This document shows positions 1 to 5,321 of a stretch of DNA of 6,595 bases, one piece after another (position 1 is the first letter of the stretch; each line of letters begins with the position of its first letter). Location of the stretch: positions 1-6,595 of the forward strand of contig JBIKOO010000079.1 in the NCBI GenBank assembly GCA_044358015.1. The letters run 5' to 3'. Origin of the DNA: Casp-actino8 sp044358015 (lineage in GTDB: Bacteria > Actinomycetota > Acidimicrobiia > Acidimicrobiales > Ilumatobacteraceae). The translations under genes and the position numbers were made by a program. The notes beneath the pieces were generated by a model that saw only the letters and a program-made list of their open reading frames with translations, ran no database searches and had not been told where the DNA came from.

Positions 1-294
1 TTTGATAAGGGCAAAGTTCTCGTCGAGGGCACACTCGACGATGTCCGTAAGGCCCGCCGTACAGTGCGACTCCGCACCGTACGACCGCTCATGCTTGATG
101 ACATGCCCGAGAATCTCGCAGGGTGGCTCATTGAAGATGCTCCTTGTGATTACAGCATTGAAGACGCCCCCCAAGGACTCATCGCGGCACTTGCGGTGTG
201 GCTGTCTGAGCGTGGAATCGACGTGGTCGAACTCCGCACCGGCATGGCCAGCCTTGAAGATGTTTTCAAGAAATTGACTGGAGGAGAATCATGA
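1..294 (+). CDS. ABC transporter ATP-binding protein, C-terminal part (5' end outside window)
   Basis: This is the last 97 codons of an ATPase subunit that would power the permease encoded next. The reading frame is open from base 1 and ends in TGA at 292-294. The first visible residues (GKVLVEGTLDDV) match the segment after the H-loop in drug/daunorubicin-type ABC ATPases, usually 'G.iv.eGt..el'. They are followed by the small C-terminal accessory domain, and the end (SLEDVFKKLTG) is the usual terminus of these subunits. Walker A, Walker B and the signature motif lie upstream and cannot be checked. The stop overlaps the permease ATG by four bases (ATGA), so the two are almost certainly translated together as one exporter. 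The substrate is unknown. Related actinobacterial pairs often sit near heme A synthase genes, which hints at, but does not prove, a link to cytochrome oxidase biogenesis. Confidence 0.88.
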   Translation, partial: FDKGKVLVEGTLDDVRKARRTVRLRTVRPLMLDDMPENLAGWLIEDAPCDYSIEDAPQGLIAALAVWLSERGIDVVELRTGMASLEDVFKKLTGGES

Positions 295-1028
295 AGGTTT
301 CCTCGAGTCCATTTCGCGCCCAACTGCGAGCCGAATTACAAATCTTGGCCCGCAACGGTGAACAACTTCTTTTGACTCTCATCATCCCTGTCATATTGCT
401 GGTGTTCTTCGGAACTACCGATGTTTTGCCGACTGGTTTCGATGATCACATGGATTTCTTAACGCCAGGCATTATTGCATTGGCGATCATGAGCAGTTCG
501 ATGGTGAGTTTGGGTATCGCAACTGGCTTCGAACGTAGCTACAAAGTCTTGAAACGCCTCGGCGTCACACCGCTGGGCCGACCACGATGGTTAGCGGCCA
601 AGATCGTCACAGTTCTTTTGATGCAGATTGTCCAACTCATCATTCTGATTCCGGTGGCCCTATTACTTGATTGGCAGTCAGCAGAGGCACAGTGGCTTCT
701 CGCTGTCGCTGCCGTTGCTGTTGGCAGCGTTGCCTTTGCTGGGCTTGGTCTCTTCATCGCCGGACGACTGCGCGCAGAGATAAATCTTGCTGCACAAAAC
801 GGGTTGTATCTGTTACTTCTTTTGCTGGGCGGAATGGTCATTCCATTTGATGAGTTACCAGCCCCAGTTGCTGCTGTTGCGAAATGTCTTCCGTCGGGGG
901 CGCTCGCCGATGTTCTGCGCGATGCGCTGGTTGGGCAAGCCGATCGACCAGGAACATCATGGATAGTTCTGGGTATTTGGGCAGTATTGACCCCAGTGAT
1001 CGCGGCCGCGACCTTCCGTTGGGAATAA
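291..1028 (+). CDS. ABC-2 type transporter permease
   Basis: This 245-residue integral membrane protein is the channel-forming partner of the ATPase just upstream. A strong Shine-Dalgarno GGAGGAG at 280-286 precedes the ATG at 291. About six hydrophobic segments are visible, near residues 26-44, 57-79, 102-127, 134-157, 171-187 and 223-241, the standard ABC-2 layout. The N-terminal RNGEQLLLTLIIP and the FERSYKVLKRLGVTPL coupling-helix region resemble the family of Mycobacterium Rv1457c, recalled from knowledge and not searched. In that family the ATPase and permease genes usually neighbour ctaA/ctaB. Here the next gene is an arsenic regulator instead. No hairpin terminator was found in the 88 bases after the TAA, so read-through into the arsenic operon is possible. 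The transported substrate cannot be inferred from sequence. Confidence 0.9.
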   Translation: MKVSSSPFRAQLRAELQILARNGEQLLLTLIIPVILLVFFGTTDVLPTGFDDHMDFLTPGIIALAIMSSSMVSLGIATGFERSYKVLKRLGVTPLGRPRWLAAKIVTVLLMQIVQLIILIPVALLLDWQSAEAQWLLAVAAVAVGSVAFAGLGLFIAGRLRAEINLAAQNGLYLLLLLLGGMVIPFDELPAPVAAVAKCLPSGALADVLRDALVGQADRPGTSWIVLGIWAVLTPVIAAATFRWE

Positions 1029-1037
1029 GTAGCACCA

Positions 1038-1066
1038 TTTTCAGCAGGCATTAATTCACCTAAAGT
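1038..1066 (+). promoter_or_regulatory. possible promoter for the arsenic operon (weak)
   Basis: TTTTCA at 1038-1043 and TAAAGT at 1061-1066 are separated by 17 bases. Each matches four of six positions of the sigma-70-type -35 (TTGACA) and -10 (TATAAT) consensus. Transcription would begin near 1073, upstream of the dyad at 1090-1107, so a bound repressor would block elongation or initiation. Matches this weak arise by chance in AT-rich gaps. This is offered only because an operon promoter is expected in this 88-base space. Confidence 0.2.
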
Positions 1067-1089
1067 TCAAAAACAGAGGCTCACAAAAT

Positions 1090-1107
1090 TCACTCAACCG
1101 TGATTGA
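1090..1107 (+). promoter_or_regulatory. candidate ArsR-type operator (18-base dyad)
   Basis: TCACTCAACCGTGATTGA is an interrupted inverted repeat of the form TCA-n-TCA-nnnn-TGA-n-TGA, with six of nine base pairs symmetric and the mismatches central or at one spacer. It ends nine bases before the GTG start of the ArsR fusion gene. That is where an autoregulated winged-helix repressor normally binds. The half-site spacing suits a dimer contacting adjacent major grooves. Attribution to this regulator rests on position and symmetry only. Confidence 0.35.
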
Positions 1108-1116
1108 CTAATCTCC

Positions 1117-1803
1117 GTGACCGGATACACCAGTGAACTCTTGCAGCGAGCAGCGATCCACTCAGCCTTAGGAGAACCCGCCCGCCTTGCCATCATCGAC
1201 GAACTGTCAGTCAGTGATCGCTCGCCCCGCGATCTCGGATCGCGTTTACAAATTCCGTCAAACTTACTGGCTCACCACCTGGACACTCTTGAGAACGTTG
1301 GATTGATCATTCGCTCTACTTCGTCTGGCGATGCTCGCCGTCGTTATATACGCCTGACCCCCACTGGCTTGCACACAAGCACCCCGCGGCGCATTTCTCA
1401 GCGGCGACCAATGCTTTTCCTGTGTACACATAACTCGGCGCGTTCTCAATTGGCTGCGGCGATTTGGCAGGCACGAACTGGGCAGTCAGCAAAATCGGCG
1501 GGCACTCAACCAGCGTTGCGTATTCATCGACAGACTATTTCTGCCGCCAAGCGAAACAAGATTGAAATTCATGACATCGCGCCGACATCCTTGAAGAAAA
1601 TTCCCCGAAATGTCCAAGTCGTCACGGTGTGCGACCTTGTTCATGAAGAACTTCGGGCGCCACTTGATTGGTGGCACTGGTCAATCCCCGACCCGGTTCC
1701 GAGTGGCAACCCCAAGGCATTTGATGCAGTCATCGCCGAACTCGAAGGACGCGTAAATCAAGTCATCAACTCAACGGTGACAGAAAATGGAGTCAAGTCG
1801 TGA
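1117..1803 (+). CDS. ArsR-family HTH regulator fused to LMW-phosphatase-type arsenate reductase domain
   Basis: This 228-residue fusion is the first gene of the arsenic operon. Residues 8-85 form a winged helix-turn-helix (SALGEPARLAIIDEL, then the recognition region LQIPSNLLAHHLDTLENVGL, then a wing at SGDARRRYIRL). Residues 97-218 form a low-molecular-weight tyrosine phosphatase/ArsC fold. Its P-loop CTHNSARS has nucleophile C103 and R109 (CX5R), followed by SAGT (127-130), VTVCD with C172, and the general-acid loop PDP with D192. The family either reduces arsenate to arsenite or dephosphorylates proteins. The only cysteines are C103 and C172, so the HTH has none of the ELCVCDL-type arsenite ligands. 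GTG at 1117 is chosen because an in-frame stop (1105-1107) lies just upstream and the HTH begins within ten residues. No Shine-Dalgarno precedes it. The TGA overlaps the next start (GTGA). It probably regulates its own operon; enzymatic reduction, sensing, or both are possible. Confidence 0.88.
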   Translation: MTGYTSELLQRAAIHSALGEPARLAIIDELSVSDRSPRDLGSRLQIPSNLLAHHLDTLENVGLIIRSTSSGDARRRYIRLTPTGLHTSTPRRISQRRPMLFLCTHNSARSQLAAAIWQARTGQSAKSAGTQPALRIHRQTISAAKRNKIEIHDIAPTSLKKIPRNVQVVTVCDLVHEELRAPLDWWHWSIPDPVPSGNPKAFDAVIAELEGRVNQVINSTVTENGVKS

Positions 1804-2822
1804 CAACTCGTATCGGAATCAACGGCTTTGGTCGTATTGGGCGTCTTGTTGTTCGCGCTCTACGCGACCATCCTTCACTACAACTCGTACACATTAACGA
1901 GGTCAAAGGTGGGGCGATCACTGCAGCGCATCTTCTTGAATTTGACAGTGTTCACGGGCGCTATCCCGGCTCTGTATATCTCGACGGTGACACGCTAGTT
2001 ATTGATGATCGGCGGGTCTCATTCAGTGAACATGATCTGCCGAAGGCGATTGATTGGAACATGTACGGGGTGGACATCGTTCTTGAATGTTCAGGAAAAT
2101 TCAAGACAACAGAAACGATCCAGCCCCACTTTGACCGTGGTGCACAAAAAGTTGTCGTTGCGTGTCCAGTGAAGAGTTCAGGAATTCTCAACATCGTGAT
2201 GGGTTGCAATGACCATCTCTACGATCCCGCCACGCATCACCTTGTGACAGCAGCTTCTTGTACAACGAACTCTCTAGCACCGGTCGTCAAGGTCTTACAT
2301 GAATCAGTCGGTATTGAACGCGGGTCGATCACAACAATCCATGATGTCACCAACACTCAAGTCTTAGTTGATGCACCGCATAACGACTTGCGTCGTGCTC
2401 GATCGGCGCTCCAATCACTTATTCCTACCTCAACTGGATCAGCAACAGCGATCACTTTGATCTATCCCGAGTTATCTGGCAAGTTGAATGGTCTTGCAGT
2501 TCGAGTTCCACTTTTGAATGCATCGCTCACCGATGCAGTATTCACCGTCAAAGAAGACGTAACTGTTGAACAAATCAACGGACTCTTTGAGGCCGCGGCA
2601 GATGGTGCCTTACAAGGAATTCTTGGCTATGAAACTAGGCCCCTTGTTTCAGCGGACTTTGTCAATGATCCTCGTTCCGGAATCGTTGATGCGCTCTCAA
2701 CCATGGTGATTGACTCGCGGATGGTCAAGGTTTTGATTTGGTACGACAATGAATACGGATACGCATTTCGAATGGGTGAATTAGCCGCCAAGGTTGCGCG
2801 GTCAATCGGATCACCCGCATGA
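1800..2822 (+). CDS. ArsJ-associated glyceraldehyde-3-phosphate dehydrogenase
   Basis: This 340-residue, full-length cytoplasmic GAPDH is of the arsenic-operon type. Known members use arsenate instead of phosphate with glyceraldehyde 3-phosphate and NAD+ to make 1-arseno-3-phosphoglycerate, the ArsJ substrate. The Rossmann motif GINGFGRIGR is at 7-16. The catalytic pair is C154 (in ASCTTN) and H181 (in TTIHDVTNTQ), the arginine of RVP is R235, and the nicotinamide-contact motif WYDNEYGY is at 314-321. Subtype markers differ from glycolytic GAPDH: NIVMGCNDHLYD, DAPHNDLRRAR, TGSATAI (212-218, where housekeeping enzymes have TGAAKAV) and VPLLNASLTD. The second active-site cysteine of the usual SCTTNC is S158. 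The usual Asp of the IND motif is E34. A GGAG at 1789-1792 lies seven bases before the GTG. It overlaps both neighbours by four bases, so coupled translation with arsJ is expected. Confidence 0.93.
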   Translation: MTTRIGINGFGRIGRLVVRALRDHPSLQLVHINEVKGGAITAAHLLEFDSVHGRYPGSVYLDGDTLVIDDRRVSFSEHDLPKAIDWNMYGVDIVLECSGKFKTTETIQPHFDRGAQKVVVACPVKSSGILNIVMGCNDHLYDPATHHLVTAASCTTNSLAPVVKVLHESVGIERGSITTIHDVTNTQVLVDAPHNDLRRARSALQSLIPTSTGSATAITLIYPELSGKLNGLAVRVPLLNASLTDAVFTVKEDVTVEQINGLFEAAADGALQGILGYETRPLVSADFVNDPRSGIVDALSTMVIDSRMVKVLIWYDNEYGYAFRMGELAAKVARSIGSPA

Positions 2823-4051
2823 ACCTCCGAAACTACATTTTGGTGACTGCTGGATATTGGGTGTTCACCATCACTGATGGTGCACTTCGAATGCTCGTTC
2901 TTTTGCATTTCAATGAACTTGGTTACTCCCCCGTTTCAATCGCCTTCCTCTTTCTCGCCTATGAATTCATGGGAATTCTGACGAACTTGCTCGGTGGTTG
3001 GGTCGGATCTCGTCGGGGGCTGAATCGCACTCTCGTGGCTGGACTTGGGCTGCAAATCATCGCGCTCATTGCGCTTTCATTTGAATCACCAACCTGGCAA
3101 AAATGGCTATCAGTGAGTTTTGTGATGGCCATGCAAGCTCTCTCTGGCGTCGCCAAGGATCTCACCAAAATGAGTTCAAAGAGCGCGGTGAAAACAGTTG
3201 CTGGCGAAGGCTCACTTTTCCGAATGGTCGCAATCTTGACTGGTTCAAAGAATGCCCTCAAGGGCGTTGGATTCTTTGTCGGAGCAGCTCTTCTTTCGGG
3301 AATCGGTTACGACGGGGCTTTATGGTCAATGTCAGGCGCACTCGCTATCACCGTGATAGCCCTTCTCATTTTTCTCAACGAAGACATCGGAAAGTCAAAA
3401 AAGAAGGCCCCGCTGCGTTCGGTTCTGTCAAAGTCTTCAGCCATTAATCGACTTTCAATTGCTCGCTTCTTTCTGTTCGGCTCGCGCGACATTTGGTTTG
3501 TTGTCGCTCTGCCAGTTTTTCTCTCTGATGAACTCGGTTGGTCCGAACGTGGAGTCGGCGGATTTCTCGCACTTTGGGTTATCGGGTACGGAATCGTTCA
3601 ATCAACCGCGCCAAAAATGCTTGCCCGTGGCGGTCGACATGTAGATGAAGTGAGTGCCACTCGCCAATGGGCTCTCATACTCGGTCTCGTCTCAGGAGCC
3701 ATCGCGACTCTGGTCGCTTTTGATATTGCTATCGAATGGGCCATTGTCGGCGGCCTCGTAGTGTTCGGAATTGCATTTGCGATGAATTCATCGTTGCACT
3801 CCTATCTCGTGCTGGCTTTCTCTGATGATGACTCGGTCGCCCTTGACGTTGGTTTCTACTATTCCGCGAACGCAGCAGGCCGATTTGTTGGCACCTTGCT
3901 GTCGGGTCTGTTGTATCTCTGGGGCGATCTTGCCGCGGCCCTATGGGGCTCCACTATTTTTGTGCTCATCACCTGGATCTGTGCACGACGATTGCCTTCC
4001 GTGCCAGATACTGTTTCGATTTCAATCGCTGATGTTGAAGGTAGTGACTAA
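2819..4051 (+). CDS. arsJ: ArsJ organoarsenical efflux permease (MFS)
   Basis: This 410-residue major facilitator protein of the inner membrane has about twelve hydrophobic segments. Known ArsJ exports 1-arseno-3-phosphoglycerate made by the partner GAPDH; outside, the product breaks down and releases arsenate, giving net arsenate extrusion. The N-terminal region NYILVTAGYWVFTITDGALR, then VLLHFNELGYSP and FLFLAYEFMGILTNLLGGW, is highly characteristic of ArsJ. The MFS loop 2-3 motif appears as GGWVGSRRG at 59-67. A basic central loop (KSKKKAP) separates the two six-helix halves, as is usual. The ATG at 2819 overlaps the GAPDH stop (ATGA) and has no clear Shine-Dalgarno of its own, so translation likely depends on ribosomes finishing the GAPDH. 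It ends 17 bases before the convergent ctaG stop, so no further arsenic gene follows. The family assignment is by recognition of these motifs. Confidence 0.93.
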   Translation: MNLRNYILVTAGYWVFTITDGALRMLVLLHFNELGYSPVSIAFLFLAYEFMGILTNLLGGWVGSRRGLNRTLVAGLGLQIIALIALSFESPTWQKWLSVSFVMAMQALSGVAKDLTKMSSKSAVKTVAGEGSLFRMVAILTGSKNALKGVGFFVGAALLSGIGYDGALWSMSGALAITVIALLIFLNEDIGKSKKKAPLRSVLSKSSAINRLSIARFFLFGSRDIWFVVALPVFLSDELGWSERGVGGFLALWVIGYGIVQSTAPKMLARGGRHVDEVSATRQWALILGLVSGAIATLVAFDIAIEWAIVGGLVVFGIAFAMNSSLHSYLVLAFSDDDSVALDVGFYYSANAAGRFVGTLLSGLLYLWGDLAAALWGSTIFVLITWICARRLPSVPDTVSISIADVEGSD

Positions 4052-4068
4052 CAGCAAATTGATCAGAC

Positions 4069-4971
4069 CTATTTGTGTGTTCGAGGCTCCTCTACTGGTG
4101 GTGTTGCCTTGAAGGCCCGCTCGACATCCGCTGTTGTCAGTACTTCTTCCTTACGGATGTATCCATCTTTGTTTTCGTCCCTAAAGGTTTTCACAAAATG
4201 CTTGACGAACATTGCGACGATGATCGTCCACAAGAAAATTGATCCGCCTAATTTCATCATGGCTCCAGCAATCTGCTGATCGTTACTTACCGACATTCCC
4301 CAAACACGCTCCGGAATGTTGTAATGCTTATAGACAACCCCTTCAGCGAAGGTGAGCCAACCGGCAGGAATTGTTGCGACAACGCTGTTTAGAAAGAGAT
4401 AAATCATTTTTCCCATTGGCTTCATCTGGAATTCTTTAAAGGGTCCAATGACAGGTAGCCACATCAAGATCGAGGTCATCACCAAAAGCATGTGTACGAA
4501 ATAGTGCAATGGTCCGTTCGACACCGATGCATTGACGACACCCGGAATGTGACTCACCATCACTCCGATATTGAATAGAAGTCCGGCCCGTACGGGAAAG
4601 GCCATGAAACGCAAAGCCCGGTAGGCCCGACCCTCACCAACCAAAATTCGTACGAACCACTCGGGAGTAGCAAGAACTACCAGTGGTGGCATGAAGTAAG
4701 TGAGTGCCATGTGCTGAAACATGTGGACCGAATACAAATACTCTTCGGCGATGTCGTGCATCGGCCAGTCGGTGGCGACCCACAACATCAGAATGCCGGC
4801 GATAAAGCACGTCAATTGACGACGAGTAACAACTGGCTCACCATTCGGGACGGCCTTTGGTCCTAGAACCCGTACAACGTAGACGTAGGACGCAACCAAG
4901 AAAATGACAAGTAGCCACACCTCAAGGTGCAGTTGAAATCGCCAAGGATCAATGGCAATTTCACCAAGCAT
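4069..4971 (-). CDS. ctaG: cytochrome c oxidase assembly protein, CtaG (caa3 type), with EF-hand-like tail
   Basis: This 300-residue, seven-helix membrane protein is of the caa3-type CtaG family, needed for assembly of the oxidase copper site. Hydrophobic segments lie near 17-34, 52-68, 79-100, 125-145, 155-175, 189-209 and 243-259. The family's histidine/methionine-rich face is visible: H72, H83-M-F-Q-H87-M, H141, H156 and H160-M. Basic residues after helix 1 place the N-terminus outside and the C-terminus in the cytoplasm. The roughly 40-residue tail holds DENKDGYIRKEE (265-276), which fits a 12-residue EF-hand loop with D1, N3, D5, G6, I8 and E12. This was not expected in the family. The ATG lies six bases after the subunit IV stop, with an AGAAGGG ribosome site inside the end of that gene. 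It is last in the oxidase operon and convergent with arsJ; no clear terminator lies in the 17-base gap. Confidence 0.9.
   Translation of the reverse strand: MLGEIAIDPWRFQLHLEVWLLVIFLVASYVYVVRVLGPKAVPNGEPVVTRRQLTCFIAGILMLWVATDWPMHDIAEEYLYSVHMFQHMALTYFMPPLVVLATPEWFVRILVGEGRAYRALRFMAFPVRAGLLFNIGVMVSHIPGVVNASVSNGPLHYFVHMLLVMTSILMWLPVIGPFKEFQMKPMGKMIYLFLNSVVATIPAGWLTFAEGVVYKHYNIPERVWGMSVSNDQQIAGAMMKLGGSIFLWTIIVAMFVKHFVKTFRDENKDGYIRKEEVLTTADVERAFKATPPVEEPRTHK
4144..4179 (-). other. EF-hand-like calcium-binding loop within CtaG tail
   Basis: The codons for CtaG residues 265-276 read DENKDGYIRKEE. Canonical EF-hand ligand positions 1, 3, 5 and 12 are D, N, D and E, with the invariant Gly at 6 and a hydrophobic Ile at 8. 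Position 9 is Arg, which is atypical. Flanking segments (HFVKTF before, VLTTADVERAF after) could form the two helices. Only one such loop is present, whereas functional EF-hands usually work in pairs, so a dimer or a non-calcium role is possible. Confidence 0.5.
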
Positions 4972-4976
4972 GGAAG

Positions 4977-5309
4977 TTAACCCTTCTGAATGAAGAATTT
5001 AAATGTTGCTAAAAATCCGCAATACACGGCGATAGCTAACAACAAGCCCGAGTAAAACAGGTAAGAAAAAAGCTTGTTGTCAAACTTGAGGTGCATGAAG
5101 TACGACGCCACGATCACAAACTTGATAATCATCAAGATGAACAGTGTCGGCATAAAGAACGGACCGAAGTCAACGTAATACGTTGACACTTCGATTGCCG
5201 TCAAGGCCGCCAAAATCAAGGCGATCTTGACGTATTGCATGTCTGACAAACCGTGATGTTCGGCTTCGTGGCCGTCGGTGTGTTCAGTGTGTTCGGTAGC
5301 GGTACTCAT
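4977..5309 (-). CDS. cytochrome c oxidase subunit IV (prokaryotic COX4 family)
   Basis: This 110-residue accessory subunit of the heme-copper oxidase has three membrane helices, near residues 26-45, 51-72 and 84-106. The family signature is clear: a helix with LAALTAIEVSTYYV, then an internal K63, then YFMHLKFDNK (70-79) joining helices 2 and 3. Members of the family stabilise the subunit I/III core rather than carrying cofactors. The first 20 residues are hydrophilic and contain five histidines (H7, H10, H14, H18, H19), which could bind metal or be simply a disordered tail. A strong GAGGAG (5316-5321) sits six bases before the ATG, and the gene starts ten bases after the ctaE stop. The symbol varies between species (ctaF, coxD or cox4), so none is assigned. 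Confidence 0.9.
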   Translation of the reverse strand: MSTATEHTEHTDGHEAEHHGLSDMQYVKIALILAALTAIEVSTYYVDFGPFFMPTLFILMIIKFVIVASYFMHLKFDNKLFSYLFYSGLLLAIAVYCGFLATFKFFIQKG

Positions 5310-5315
5310 TGGTCG

Positions 5316-5321
5316 CTCCTC
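5316..5321 (-). promoter_or_regulatory. ribosome binding site of subunit IV gene
   Basis: On the minus strand GAGGAG overlaps the ctaE TGA stop (TGAGGAG) and lies six bases before the ATG at 5309. A ribosome terminating on ctaE is thus placed directly on this site, supporting coupled synthesis of subunits III and IV. Confidence 0.75.

Noticed and set aside
539..1051. Long open frame of 170 codons on the minus strand opposite the ABC permease
   Set aside because: It is rich in Arg, Ser, Ala and Thr with no recognisable domain, and it lies entirely against a well supported membrane protein gene. It is a shadow of the coding frame.
1053..1093. Direct repeat AATTCAC at 1053-1059 and 1087-1093 in the arsenic promoter gap
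   Set aside because: Seven bases repeated once in an AT-rich gap is expected by chance often enough. The dyad that overlaps the second copy is the better regulatory candidate.
1114..1125. Small hairpin TCCG-TGAC-CGGA over the regulator start codon
   Set aside because: Four base pairs with a four-base loop is too weak to support a regulatory RNA structure claim.
1204..1224. ELSVSDR in the ArsR domain resembles ELCVCDL with both cysteines changed to serine
   Set aside because: Aligning on the recognition helix (DL...L...HL) puts ELCVCDL opposite DRSPRDL, about five residues later. The resemblance is a coincidence of position, although the absence of cysteines holds either way.
1800..2822. Reading the dehydrogenase as the housekeeping glycolytic GAPDH
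   Set aside because: The NIVMGCNDHLYD, DAPHNDLRRAR, TGSATAI and VPLLNASLTD segments and the direct overlap with arsJ fit the arsenic-operon subtype instead.
4029..4066. Possible bidirectional terminator between arsJ and ctaG (CTGAT ... ATCAG)
   Set aside because: The stem is only five pairs with a loop of 28 bases and no adjoining T tract; TGATCA at 4060-4065 is a simple short palindrome. It is not a credible hairpin.
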